From Treponema_I sp045631425 (GTDB lineage Bacteria > Spirochaetota > Spirochaetia > Treponematales > Treponemataceae): a DNA stretch of 27,260 bases. Made by a program: the position numbers and the translations under genes. Below the pieces are notes generated by a model. The model saw only the letters and a program-made list of their open reading frames with translations, made no database searches and was not told the DNA's origin. Of the stretch, positions 8,758 to 16,488 are shown in pieces (positions within the stretch are counted from its first letter, which is position 1; every line of letters begins with the position of its first letter). The stretch spans positions 1 through 27,260 of the forward strand of contig JAZQUR010000101.1 of the NCBI GenBank assembly GCA_045631425.1, in the 5' to 3' direction.

Positions 8758-10470
8758 TTAAATTCTGCTATACAAGTTTGCATATACACCTTGTTTTTCT
8801 AGCAGTTCATGGTGGGTGCCACTTTCTAGGATGCCCTCATTTCCCACAACGATAATTTTATCAGCGTTTTTAATTGTGGAAAGTCTGTGGGCAATTATTA
8901 GAGTTGTGCGACCTTCAGAAAGTTTATTAAAGGAATCTTGGATTTTTTCTTCTGTTACAGAATCTAGGGCAGAAGTTGCTTCGTCCAAAATCAAAATTGG
9001 AGGATTTTTCAAGAAAATTCTAGCAATAGAGATGCGCTGTTTTTGTCCACCAGAAAGTTTTATCCCCCGTTCACCAACCAAAGTGTTGTATCCTTGTGGC
9101 ATTTTCATAATATCATCATGGATTTCTGCGGCTTTTGCAGCTTCAAGGATTTCTTCGTCGGTGGCGTTGATTTTTCCATATGCAATATTTTCTTTGATTG
9201 TTCCTGCAAACAAAAAAACATCTTGTTGAACTAGCCCGATATTTTTTCGCAAGGATTTTAGGCTCATATTTTTAATAGGAATATTATCAATTAGGATTTC
9301 ACCGGAGGAAACATCGTAAAAGCGAGGAAGTAAGTGGCACAAAGTTGTTTTTCCAGCGCCGGAAGCTCCAACAAAAGCAAAAGTTTTTCCAGATTCAATC
9401 TCCAAATCAATATTTGATAAAACATCACTTCCAGTTCCATAAGAAAATGACACGTTTTTGTAGGAAATATCACCTTGTAGATTTTCTACCTCCAAAGAAT
9501 TTTCGACTTCCTTGATAGATGCCTTTGTTTCCATAATTTCCAAAAATCGCTTAAATCCTGCCATTCCAGTGGTGTATTGTTCCACCAAAAAGGAAAGACG
9601 ATTTATTGGGGATGAAAAAGCGGCTACAAAAAGGTTTGCAGCCACTAAATCAGAAATCACCATTTTCCCTTTCATAATGAAATATCCGCCTGCTGCTAAA
9701 ACACAGATACTTAGTAAATTACTAAAAAAGTTTACATTTGCGTGATAGGTGGACATATATTTGTAAAACTTCTTTTTAGCTGTTTTGAAATCTTCGTTTC
9801 CAGCTTTAAATCGATTTAGCTCATAATCTTCGTTGGCAAACGCTTTTGTAACCCGTACCCCAGAAATACTTGATTCCAAAACTGTGTTGATTTCTGCAGT
9901 GGATTCCTTAACTTTCTTAGAAGTTTCTGTAAGCTTTCGACGTGAAAAAATCGTAATCCCAATAATGATAGGAAGAAAGATAAAAACGATAAGAGCCAAT
10001 TCCCAGCGGATTTTTAGCAAAAGCACAAAAGAGCCAAGCAAAGTCAAAACTGATATTAGGAATTCTTCTGGGCCATGGTGAGCAAGTTCTGTTATTTCAA
10101 ACAAGTCTGTTGTAACTCGCGCCATGATTTTTCCAGTGCGGTGTTTATCGAAAAAAGCAAAATCTTGGCTTTCAATGTGAGAAAAAACATCTTTTCGCAT
10201 ATCAGTTTCTACAAGAACACCGAAGTAGTGTCCCCAATAGTTTACAAACCATGAAAATGTTCGGCGCAACAAATAAACAACCAACAGGGCAACTATCAAG
10301 ATAAAAAAGAATTTATAGTTTTTATTTGGTAAAAGCGAATCAATAGCGAACTTTGTTATCATGGGGAAGGAAATATCCACAAGTGCAATCATTACTGCAC
10401 AAAACATATCTCCTGCAAAAAGTTTCCAGTGAGGCTTATAATAAGAAAAAAAGATTTTTAGGTTTTTCAT
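8758..10470 (-). CDS. ABC exporter, fused membrane and ATPase domains
   Basis: A 570-residue half-transporter of the MsbA/multidrug-lipid type that would work as a homodimer in the inner membrane. Residues 1-300 carry the six-helix exporter domain. The ATPase domain has Walker A GASGAGKT (368-375), a Q-loop with QQDVFLF, the signature LSGGQ (472-476), Walker B ILILDE (about 492-497) and an H-loop IIAHRLST. All key residues are intact. There is no peptidase domain, unlike the exporter at 19526. No ribosome site precedes the ATG. Instead an extended -10 promoter ends six bases before it, so the message may be leaderless. The substrate cannot be told from sequence. Confidence 0.92.
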   Translation of the reverse strand: MKNLKIFFSYYKPHWKLFAGDMFCAVMIALVDISFPMITKFAIDSLLPNKNYKFFFILIVALLVVYLLRRTFSWFVNYWGHYFGVLVETDMRKDVFSHIESQDFAFFDKHRTGKIMARVTTDLFEITELAHHGPEEFLISVLTLLGSFVLLLKIRWELALIVFIFLPIIIGITIFSRRKLTETSKKVKESTAEINTVLESSISGVRVTKAFANEDYELNRFKAGNEDFKTAKKKFYKYMSTYHANVNFFSNLLSICVLAAGGYFIMKGKMVISDLVAANLFVAAFSSPINRLSFLVEQYTTGMAGFKRFLEIMETKASIKEVENSLEVENLQGDISYKNVSFSYGTGSDVLSNIDLEIESGKTFAFVGASGAGKTTLCHLLPRFYDVSSGEILIDNIPIKNMSLKSLRKNIGLVQQDVFLFAGTIKENIAYGKINATDEEILEAAKAAEIHDDIMKMPQGYNTLVGERGIKLSGGQKQRISIARIFLKNPPILILDEATSALDSVTEEKIQDSFNKLSEGRTTLIIAHRLSTIKNADKIIVVGNEGILESGTHHELLEKQGVYANLYSRI

Positions 10471-10476
10471 GTTGAT

Positions 10477-10505
10477 AATTTATCAAATCTAAAAGAGTAT
10501 TTCAA
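10477..10505 (-). promoter_or_regulatory. Promoter of the ABC exporter gene, probably leaderless
   Basis: On the minus strand TTGAAA (10500-10505), a 17-base spacer and TGATAAATT (10477-10485, extended -10) are followed by only six bases and then the ATG at 10470. The predicted transcript start therefore falls on or next to the start codon. Confidence 0.6.
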
Positions 10506-10546
10506 TTTTCTAAAAAAAAGAATTTCTATTTTTTTAAATTATGCAT

Positions 10547-10599
10547 TATAATTTAATTGTATATCTAGCAAAGTCTTCATATTTTTATGTAGAGGTGAT
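10547..10599 (+). promoter_or_regulatory. -10 box and ribosome site of the cytidylate-kinase-like gene
   Basis: TATAAT at 10547-10552 is a consensus -10; the matching -35 region is poor. AGAGGTGA at 10591-10598 is a good ribosome site before the ATG at 10602. Confidence 0.45.
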
Positions 10600-10601
10600 T
10601 T

Positions 10602-11423
10602 ATGGCCATTATTACAATTTCACGACAAGTTGCTGCTCTAGGTGATGAAATAGCTGATGCATTAGCAAAAAAAATGGGGTACAAATTTGTTGATAGAAAA
10701 TACATAGAAAAGCGAATTGTTGAGCTTGGTTTTCCAGAAGAAAAGATGAAAAAATACGATGAGAGAAAACCAGGATTTTTTGCTTCACTTGTGAAAGACC
10801 GAGACGAATATTTAGATTATTTGCAAACTGCGATTTTGGAAACTGCCAAAGATGGAAATTGTATCTTAATTGGACGGGGCTCTTTTGTGGTTCTTGAAAA
10901 TGTGCCAAACTTGATTGCTGTGCGATTTGTTGCAAAGGATGAAATCCGCGAAAAAAGATTGATGGATGAATTCGATTGGAATAAAAAGCAAGCACAAGGT
11001 CGAATTTCTGAAAGTGATGAAAACCGAAAAGGATTTCATAAAAACTTTTTCAATATTGATCCAGATGATCCTTCTAATTATCACTTAACATTGAATACAG
11101 GGCTTTTGGATGTGGAAGAATGTTCTGATGCTATTGCGAAGTTATGCAAATCCTTGGTAACAGATGAAAAAGAAGCTGCAGGTGAAAAAAAGGTACAGGA
11201 ATTGTATCAAGCACAGATTGTGGTAAATGCTTTGGTTTTTGAGCACAAAGTGAATGTAAACTTTTTACGCGCTGTAATCGAAGATGATAAATTGATTTTG
11301 CAAGGTGTTGCAGATTCTCTAGCGATTTCTGAAAAAGCAGTTTCACTAGCACGGGAAATTATGCCAGATAAAACTGTAGAATCTGCTATTAGTATTGTGC
11401 AGGATTTTAACACATATCCATAA
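10602..11423 (+). CDS. Cytidylate-kinase-like protein with C-terminal BON-like domain
   Basis: A 273-residue protein in two parts. Residues 1-180 follow the cytidylate-kinase-like family: ITISRQ at the start, DRKYIEKR near 32, LIGRGSFVVL near 88 and RFVAKDEIREKRL near 107. In most relatives the start reads SR followed by a glycine-rich P-loop; here it is SRQVAALGDE, poor in glycine. Residues about 200-270 (a Leu-x-Gly-x-Val strand, an alanine-rich helix, then a hydrophobic strand) look like a BON domain, which usually binds lipids or envelope surfaces. No signal peptide is visible. Kinase activity is therefore uncertain and the substrate unknown. It is a single-gene unit ending in a strong terminator. 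Confidence 0.7.
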   Translation: MAIITISRQVAALGDEIADALAKKMGYKFVDRKYIEKRIVELGFPEEKMKKYDERKPGFFASLVKDRDEYLDYLQTAILETAKDGNCILIGRGSFVVLENVPNLIAVRFVAKDEIREKRLMDEFDWNKKQAQGRISESDENRKGFHKNFFNIDPDDPSNYHLTLNTGLLDVEECSDAIAKLCKSLVTDEKEAAGEKKVQELYQAQIVVNALVFEHKVNVNFLRAVIEDDKLILQGVADSLAISEKAVSLAREIMPDKTVESAISIVQDFNTYP

Positions 11424-11450
11424 TGAAAAGTTGCGTGAAAAGCGCAAAGA

Positions 11451-11483
11451 AGAAGAGCTACCGATTTTGGTAGCTCTTTTTTT
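11451..11483 (+). terminator. Rho-independent terminator
   Basis: AAGAGCTACC (11453-11462) pairs with GGTAGCTCTT (11469-11478) around a six-base loop, followed by a T-tract to 11483. Confidence 0.88.
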
Positions 11484-11508
11484 GTGAGTAGGGAAATAAA
11501 TAAAAAAC

Positions 11509-12201
11509 TTATTGGTTTTCAGCTTCCCAAATGTCAATTTGTTTTTGAAGCACAGGTTTTATACAACTAGTTACAACTTCGTAACCTTCTGCGCTAAGAT
11601 GTCCGCCGTCTACTGTATATTCATCGTAGATTTCCCCAGTTTCAGTATTTAGTAGTGCTGTGTATAAATCTACAAATTCGAACCCATATTTTTGTGCGAG
11701 GCTTTTGATTTTTACATTGTTGTCTGCAGCAAGTTGATTTTTTTTGCCCCATAAACCACTCATTGATGTGAGGGATAGAAGAATGATTTTTGTTTTTGGT
11801 ACATTAGTTTTAAATGATATTAAAATTTGTTCGTAGTTGTCCATCATTGTTTCTATATTGTTAACTCCGATTAGCATAATAGCCACTTTTGTTTTGACTC
11901 CGTAAAGTGAAACATCTAACCGTTGTTCAAGCCAGATTGTTGTGTCGCCAGCGATTCCGCGATTTAGCACTGTATATTCTGGATAGTAACTTTTTACATC
12001 ATAATAGTCTGTTAAACTATCCCCTAGAAATACTGCATCAACGATTTTCCTTGCATATTTCTTGTTTTCCTTCTCATACATAGCTAATTTACTGGAGTAA
12101 AAATCAAAAGAGTTATAGGAATCATCAGGTTCAGGTTTGCAAGAAACCAGAAGAGAAATTGATAAAATTAAAATTGATAAAAGAGAAAGTGTTTTTTTCA
12201 T
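11509..12201 (-). CDS. SGNH/GDSL-family hydrolase lipoprotein
   Basis: A predicted lipoprotein esterase of 230 residues. The signal sequence MKKTLSLLSI plus a hydrophobic core ends in the lipobox LLVSC, so Cys21 would be lipidated. The SGNH catalytic blocks follow: FLGDSLTD with nucleophile Ser62, a glycine in NRGIAGD, IGVNN with Asn114, and DGGHLS with Asp198 and His201. It would act on ester-linked acyl or acetyl groups of envelope or dietary glycans or lipids. A longer reading frame exists upstream to 12336, but the ATG at 12199-12201 has AGGAG about seven bases before it and begins exactly at the signal peptide, so I use it. It is divergent from the ArsC-like gene. Confidence 0.88.
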   Translation of the reverse strand: MKKTLSLLSILILSISLLVSCKPEPDDSYNSFDFYSSKLAMYEKENKKYARKIVDAVFLGDSLTDYYDVKSYYPEYTVLNRGIAGDTTIWLEQRLDVSLYGVKTKVAIMLIGVNNIETMMDNYEQILISFKTNVPKTKIILLSLTSMSGLWGKKNQLAADNNVKIKSLAQKYGFEFVDLYTALLNTETGEIYDEYTVDGGHLSAEGYEVVTSCIKPVLQKQIDIWEAENQ

Positions 12202-12388
12202 AGAGACACTCCTATAAATTTGTAAGTTTGATATAATTTTAAGTTTACTTATTGTTTTTCTAATATACAAGGGTTGTGAAGGTTTTTGGATAGTAAAACA
12301 AATTAGATTTAAAGGATTGTGGAATGCCAAAACCACTTGGAATACTTTTTGATTTTATGCTACATTTAGCCTAATAAAAGGAAAAATT

Positions 12389-12745
12389 ATGGCTATACAA
12401 ATTTTTGGAACAAATAAAAACTTTGATTGTAAAAAAGCGCAAATGTGGTTTAAGGAACGTCGCATCCCATTTCAGTTTATCGATTTGAAAGAAAAGGATA
12501 TGAGCCGCGGTGAGTTTGATTCTGTTGTGGATTCTATTAGAAAAACTGCAGGTAGCAAACAAGAAGCTCTACAACAAATGATAGATACAAAATCAAAAGA
12601 TTATGCTTCAATCGCATATTTGGACGATTCAGATATCGAAGAAAAATTGTTTAATAATCAGTCTTTGCTAAAGCAGCCTATTGTGCGAAACGGTAAAACT
12701 CAAGCAACTGTAGGATTAGAACCAAAAATTTGGGAACAATGGTAA
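12389..12745 (+). CDS. ArsC/Spx-family thioredoxin-fold protein
   Basis: A 118-residue protein of the arsenate reductase-like (ArsC/Spx/YffB) family. It starts with a strand and TNKNFDCKKAQMWF; the single Cys14 is at the family's active-site position. The usual FQFIDLKEK strand and the C-terminal PIVRNGKTQATVGLEP block are present. Arginine residues typical of true arsenate reductases cannot be assigned with certainty, so it may be a glutathione-like or regulatory family member rather than an arsenate reductase. AAAGGA lies about seven bases upstream of the ATG. The next gene, a permease, starts seven bases after the stop. Confidence 0.8.
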   Translation: MAIQIFGTNKNFDCKKAQMWFKERRIPFQFIDLKEKDMSRGEFDSVVDSIRKTAGSKQEALQQMIDTKSKDYASIAYLDDSDIEEKLFNNQSLLKQPIVRNGKTQATVGLEPKIWEQW

Positions 12746-12752
12746 TATCAAA

Positions 12753-13910
12753 ATGCAAAAAATTCTTCAGTTTGTGAAAAAAGAAATCGTGTTGATAATT
12801 GCCTTGATATTAGGCATTTTGGGGATTTTGGTTTGTCGTCCAAGTTTTGAGATTATCAAAGAAGCCATAGATTTACGGGTTTTGTCCCTTTTGTTTTGTT
12901 TGATGTACGTTATTCAAGGTTTTTCATCAGTAAATCTGTTGGACAAATTTGCAAATAAAATGCTTGCTTTGTGCAAAAATACTCGCCAAATGTTTTTTGT
13001 GCTGACTTATCTTGTGTTTTTCATTTCCATGGCAGTTACAAATGATGTGGCATTGCTAACTTTTGTGCCAATTTCGCTGATTATTTGTAAGAAAACAAAT
13101 CTTCAAAATCATGATAAAAGTCTTGTGGTAAAGTTGGTTGTGCTTGAAACTATTGCGGCAAATCTTGGGTCCTGTGTAACACCAATGGGAAATCCACAAA
13201 ATCTTTATTTGTTTAACTTTTATGAAATGAGCAATGCGGCCTTTTTCGCAACAACTCTAAAAATTGGCATTCCATCTTTTTTTATCTGCGGATTTATGGC
13301 TTGGCTTTTCACTCGGAAATCTTTCCCGATTTTTTCTACATATTTTCCATCAGAGGAAAAAAAGCCGGTTCTAAAAATTGTTGTATTTTCTGCTTTGCTG
13401 ATATTAAGCCTTTTATCAGTTTTTAGAATTTTGGAATATAAATCTTTGCTTTGGATTGTTCTGTTTTTGGGTTTGATAACTTCTCCAAAGACTTTTTTGA
13501 AAGTTGATTACAGTTTGCTTTTGACTTTTGTGGGGTTTTTTCTTTTTACTGGCTCTATTTCTTCTATAGATAAGTTAGCTTTACTTTTTGCGAAGTTGTT
13601 GGAAACTCCGTTTACCACTTATCTTTCTGGATTGATTTCTAGTCAGGTTATCAGTAATGTGCCAGCTGCTTTGCTTCTCTCAAACTTTACCAACAATGGT
13701 GGGGAACTTTTAGCTTCGGTAAATGTGGCGGGGCTTGGAACTTTAATAGCTTCTTTGGCCAGCGTAATTTCGTATAAGTTGTATAAAAACTTTCAGGCAG
13801 AAAATCCTGATTATTCGCCATCGAAAAAAGGGGGATATTATGCAACTTTCTCGGCTTGGAATTTTTCTTTGCTGGTGATTTTAGGGATTTTAGTTTGGTT
13901 TTTGATGTAG
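12753..13910 (+). CDS. SLC13/ArsB-type anion transporter
   Basis: A 385-residue inner-membrane carrier of the ion transporter superfamily with about ten hydrophobic segments. The pattern FISMAVTNDVALLTFVPISL near residues 86-105 and its near repeat in the second half (LISSQVISNVPAALLLSNF) are the paired hairpin motifs of this superfamily. AANLGSCVTPMGNPQNL near 131-147 is a signature seen in ArsB, CitMHS and NhaD-type transporters. It starts seven bases after the ArsC-like gene with no clear ribosome site, so it probably depends on coupling. The neighbour suggests an arsenical or oxyanion role, but dicarboxylate or citrate transport fits equally well. Confidence 0.8.
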   Translation: MQKILQFVKKEIVLIIALILGILGILVCRPSFEIIKEAIDLRVLSLLFCLMYVIQGFSSVNLLDKFANKMLALCKNTRQMFFVLTYLVFFISMAVTNDVALLTFVPISLIICKKTNLQNHDKSLVVKLVVLETIAANLGSCVTPMGNPQNLYLFNFYEMSNAAFFATTLKIGIPSFFICGFMAWLFTRKSFPIFSTYFPSEEKKPVLKIVVFSALLILSLLSVFRILEYKSLLWIVLFLGLITSPKTFLKVDYSLLLTFVGFFLFTGSISSIDKLALLFAKLLETPFTTYLSGLISSQVISNVPAALLLSNFTNNGGELLASVNVAGLGTLIASLASVISYKLYKNFQAENPDYSPSKKGGYYATFSAWNFSLLVILGILVWFLM

Positions 13911-13924
13911 GGCTTGTTTTGTTG

Positions 13925-13992
13925 GGAAGGCGAATGTTAAGTTTTCCTTCCTACAGGATAATTTCGGTTCTACAATATTAGAAGAACCGAAA
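13925..13992 (+). other. Two stem-loops after the transporter gene
   Basis: GGAAGG (13925-13930) can pair with CCTTCC (13946-13951), and TTTCGGTTCT (13962-13971) with AGAACCGAAA (13983-13992). Neither has a T-tract, so these are possible transcript-end or processing structures in the gap between convergent genes rather than clear terminators. Confidence 0.4.
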
Positions 13993-14047
13993 CAAAGATG
14001 AGTCAAGGGTTTAAGTGAAACGTCCCCCCTTGGCCACATGTATTTGT

Positions 14048-14854
14048 TTAGCTTTTTAGTTCTTTAGCAAGTTTCTCAACTTCTTCAAGAGAAAGCCCTG
14101 TACCTTGTGCAACTTGTTCTAGAGTAAGTCCCATTTTTAAGAAATTTCTAGCAGTATCAGTTATTCCCTCTTGTCTACCTTCAAGTCGTCCTTCTTCAAT
14201 GGCCTCGCGTCGAATATCTGTAATATATGGGTGTCTCATAGCGTACTCCCGTTTTGAAGATTCCTGTTTTTTAATTTTTGTGATGGTGGATTCTATTTTG
14301 CTTGTGAATCCGTCAACAGGTGTGTGTAATTCAATATACTCCAAAAATTTGCAGATATCAACATCTTTTTCTTTGTTGTAATTCTTAGTGTTAAAAACTT
14401 TGATAACAGCATCATTTTTTAGCTCAACGGTTTTATCCTCTTCACAGAAGATTTTTAGGGTGTAAATCGGAAGTTTTTTTGCAAATGGGTCAAAGGTACA
14501 GATAAAAATGATAAAACTTTGGGGCAAGTCAGAATAATCTTGGTTTTTGATCAAATTGTCCACATCAATCATAGACTGATAATATCTACATCGCTTTCCA
14601 AAGTCAGGAATATTGTTGTTTTGCAGTTCGATGTCGTAAACCTTGTCCGAGTCTTTGACGTACACATCAAGCCTTATCCCTCGGGATTCGTAGTATGGCT
14701 CGATAACTTTCTCGATATCATGGTAAACAAGTTTTGTGACCTTGATTTTCAAAAGCCGTTCTAAAAGTTCGCGACAGATTTCTTCATCCATCAAAACTTT
14801 CTCAAACATGAAGTGGTCTGTAAATTGTAAATCTTCAAATGGAATTCGTTTCAT
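14048..14854 (-). CDS. Rpn-family PD-(D/E)XK nuclease / putative transposase
   Basis: A 268-residue member of the Rpn/PD-(D/E)XK transposase-like nuclease family. The active site is readable as RLDVYVKD (Asp63) followed by YDIELQNN (Glu76 and Gln78), the D-ExQ pattern. The N-terminal FTDHFMFEKVL block is typical. The C-terminus has the usual charged repeats (EEGRLEGRQEG) and a small helical segment with LTLEQVAQGTGLSLEEVEKL. I chose the ATG at 14854 because GTGAGG precedes it at good spacing; an in-frame GTG at 14869 falls inside that ribosome site. No terminal inverted repeats or target duplication flank it, so it does not look like part of an intact insertion sequence. Confidence 0.85.
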   Translation of the reverse strand: MKRIPFEDLQFTDHFMFEKVLMDEEICRELLERLLKIKVTKLVYHDIEKVIEPYYESRGIRLDVYVKDSDKVYDIELQNNNIPDFGKRCRYYQSMIDVDNLIKNQDYSDLPQSFIIFICTFDPFAKKLPIYTLKIFCEEDKTVELKNDAVIKVFNTKNYNKEKDVDICKFLEYIELHTPVDGFTSKIESTITKIKKQESSKREYAMRHPYITDIRREAIEEGRLEGRQEGITDTARNFLKMGLTLEQVAQGTGLSLEEVEKLAKELKS

Positions 14855-14869
14855 ATCATATAACCTCAC

Positions 14870-15235
14870 AGTTTTTTCGTTCTATAAAATTATATGTACA
14901 AAAGAATTCAAATTTATAAAAAAAGAAGTGAAAAAAAACAAAAAAATTCCACAGGTCTTTGTTCGTAGCTAACGCTACTCACTTTCGTTTTGTTTTTCAA
15001 AATATTGTAGACCCGTAATCCGCGTGGCTTTTCCTCTTGCGTTAGGGATTGGAGCACCTGCGAAGCAGTCCCAGATTTGTGAGGGACGAACTAATCTGGG
15101 ATGAGCCGCGGTAGACGGCGAAGTGCGGAAAGCCCGACCCTGATTGGGAATGGAGTTTTACGGAATGAGCAATCGGGGAAACGCCCTGAATATTTTGAAT
15201 GTTCAAAAGTTTGTTTTTAGTGTATATTAGTTTTT
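14870..15235. other. 366-base intergenic region with GC-rich structured element
   Basis: No protein gene is supported here. The first ~125 bases are AT-rich with a small GTAGC/GCTAC hairpin at 14965-14978. From 14996 to 15199 the base composition turns GC-rich. This segment is bounded by a perfect 11-base inverted repeat (TTCAAAATATT at 14996-15006 and its complement at 15189-15199). Inside are stems TCCCAGATT (15069-15077) with 15093-15101, CCCTGATTG (15138-15146) with 15170-15178 (one wobble), and the short hairpin CTGC-GAA-GCAG (15058-15068). GGCTTTTCC near 15026 can also pair with GGAAAGCC near 15127. It could be a non-autonomous mobile repeat or a structured RNA; nothing shows which. Confidence 0.5.
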
Positions 15236-16372
15236 ATGAATGAATTTTATTTAGAATCGCTTAATGAACCTGCCCTTACTGTGATGAAAGATGTTTGTGG
15301 CGTGAAAACTGGGGAGAGAGTTTTAATTGTTACTAATCCTCAAAAAGATGTACTTTCTGTGAGTATGGCTCTAAATGATGCTGCTACAAAATTGGGGGCG
15401 GCATCAACTATGATTGTACAGGAAGAAAAAACTCTAATAGATTTCGCTGATAAGAGTGTTATTGCGGCAATCGCTACTAAGCCTGACGTTGTTTTATCTA
15501 TTTCGGCAAATAAACTTGGAAAAGATGAAGAAGCAATGAAAAAGCCTTTTATTCACAACGGGGCTGAATATCCTCATATTTTTGATTATTTGTTGGATGG
15601 GACAAAGGAAATCCGTTCTTTTTGGACTCCGGGCATGACTGTTGATATGTTTGTTCGCACAGCTTGTATTGATTATGCTTTGCTTGATGAGCGTTGCCAA
15701 AAATTGTCTAAGCGCTTTGAAAATGCGGTTTCTGTTTCTGTGACTGCGCCAGGGGGAACTGATATTTTGGTGCCTGTGGAAAATCGTAAGCCTTTCTCTG
15801 ATGACGGAAAGTTTGACAAGGCTGGAACTGGTGGAAACATTCCTGCAGGGGAAGTGTTCATAAGTCCGGTTGTTGGCGGATGTGAGGGCGTAATCGTTTT
15901 TGACGGTTCTATGAGTGTGACTGAAGGTGATATTGGCATTGATGAGCCGATTATTTGTACTGTGAAAGCTGGATTTGTAGAGGAAGTTTACAACAAGGCT
16001 GGAAATCCTCCTGCAAAGGATTCTGAAGCGGGAAAACTTTTGAGTTCGATTTTGGGGGCTGAGGCAAAAGCTGATGAAATGCTTGAAAAGGGGATTTTCT
16101 CGGCCGAAAAAGCTGCAAGTTACAAGAAAAATGCTCGTAATATTGGAGAACTTGGAATTGGGCTAAATCCTTCTGCAACTATTTCTGGTAATATGTTGGA
16201 AGACGAAAAAGCGTTCAAAACTTGTCACTTTGCTATTGGCTCAAATTATGATAATGATGCTGAAAGTTTTATTCACTTGGACGGCGTTGTGAAAAATCCT
16301 ACTATCGTGATTAACTACAAGGATGGAAGTTCTTTTGTGGTTGAAAAAGATGGTGTTTTACAGGATTTGTAA
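15236..16372 (+). CDS. M29-type aminopeptidase
   Basis: A 378-residue metallopeptidase of the M29 (AmpS/AmpT, thermophilic aminopeptidase) family that removes N-terminal residues from peptides in the cytoplasm. Family metal-site motifs are present in order: GNIPAGEVFISP (Glu206), GELGIGLNP (Glu305), HFAIGSN (His331) and HLDG (His347, Asp349). The length is near the usual ~370-410. There is no ribosome site upstream. A TATATT box at 15223-15228 ends seven bases before the ATG, so a leaderless transcript is possible. It is followed by a strong terminator and is a single-gene unit. Confidence 0.85.
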   Translation: MNEFYLESLNEPALTVMKDVCGVKTGERVLIVTNPQKDVLSVSMALNDAATKLGAASTMIVQEEKTLIDFADKSVIAAIATKPDVVLSISANKLGKDEEAMKKPFIHNGAEYPHIFDYLLDGTKEIRSFWTPGMTVDMFVRTACIDYALLDERCQKLSKRFENAVSVSVTAPGGTDILVPVENRKPFSDDGKFDKAGTGGNIPAGEVFISPVVGGCEGVIVFDGSMSVTEGDIGIDEPIICTVKAGFVEEVYNKAGNPPAKDSEAGKLLSSILGAEAKADEMLEKGIFSAEKAASYKKNARNIGELGIGLNPSATISGNMLEDEKAFKTCHFAIGSNYDNDAESFIHLDGVVKNPTIVINYKDGSSFVVEKDGVLQDL

Positions 16373-16401
16373 TTTAATTTGATATTTTGATTTGAAGCGA
16401 G

Positions 16402-16439
16402 AAGGGGACTTTATCTTTGGATAAGGTCTCCTTTTTTTT
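16402..16439 (+). terminator. Rho-independent terminator
   Basis: A 14-bp stem with two G-T pairs joins 16402-16415 to 16420-16433 around a four-base loop, followed by an eight-base T-tract. Confidence 0.9.
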
Positions 16440-16488
16440 GTGCTCTGGAAATTTTGAAAGTGCGATAAAAATTATTTTTCCAAAAAAC

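Noticed and set aside
8816..10081. Several plus-strand open frames opposite the ABC exporter
   Set aside because: They are antisense to a strongly supported gene, carry no recognisable domain and have no ribosome sites.
12202..12336. A 45-residue N-terminal extension of the SGNH lipoprotein
   Set aside because: The extension has no ribosome site and would hide the signal peptide and lipobox; the ATG at 12201 has AGGAG and starts exactly at the signal sequence.
14855..14869. GTG start for the Rpn-type nuclease
   Set aside because: The GTG is part of the GTGAGG ribosome site that serves the ATG at 14854.
14048..15199. An intact insertion sequence formed by the Rpn-type gene and the structured element
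   Set aside because: The inverted repeats bound only the non-coding element, not the gene, and no target duplication is visible.
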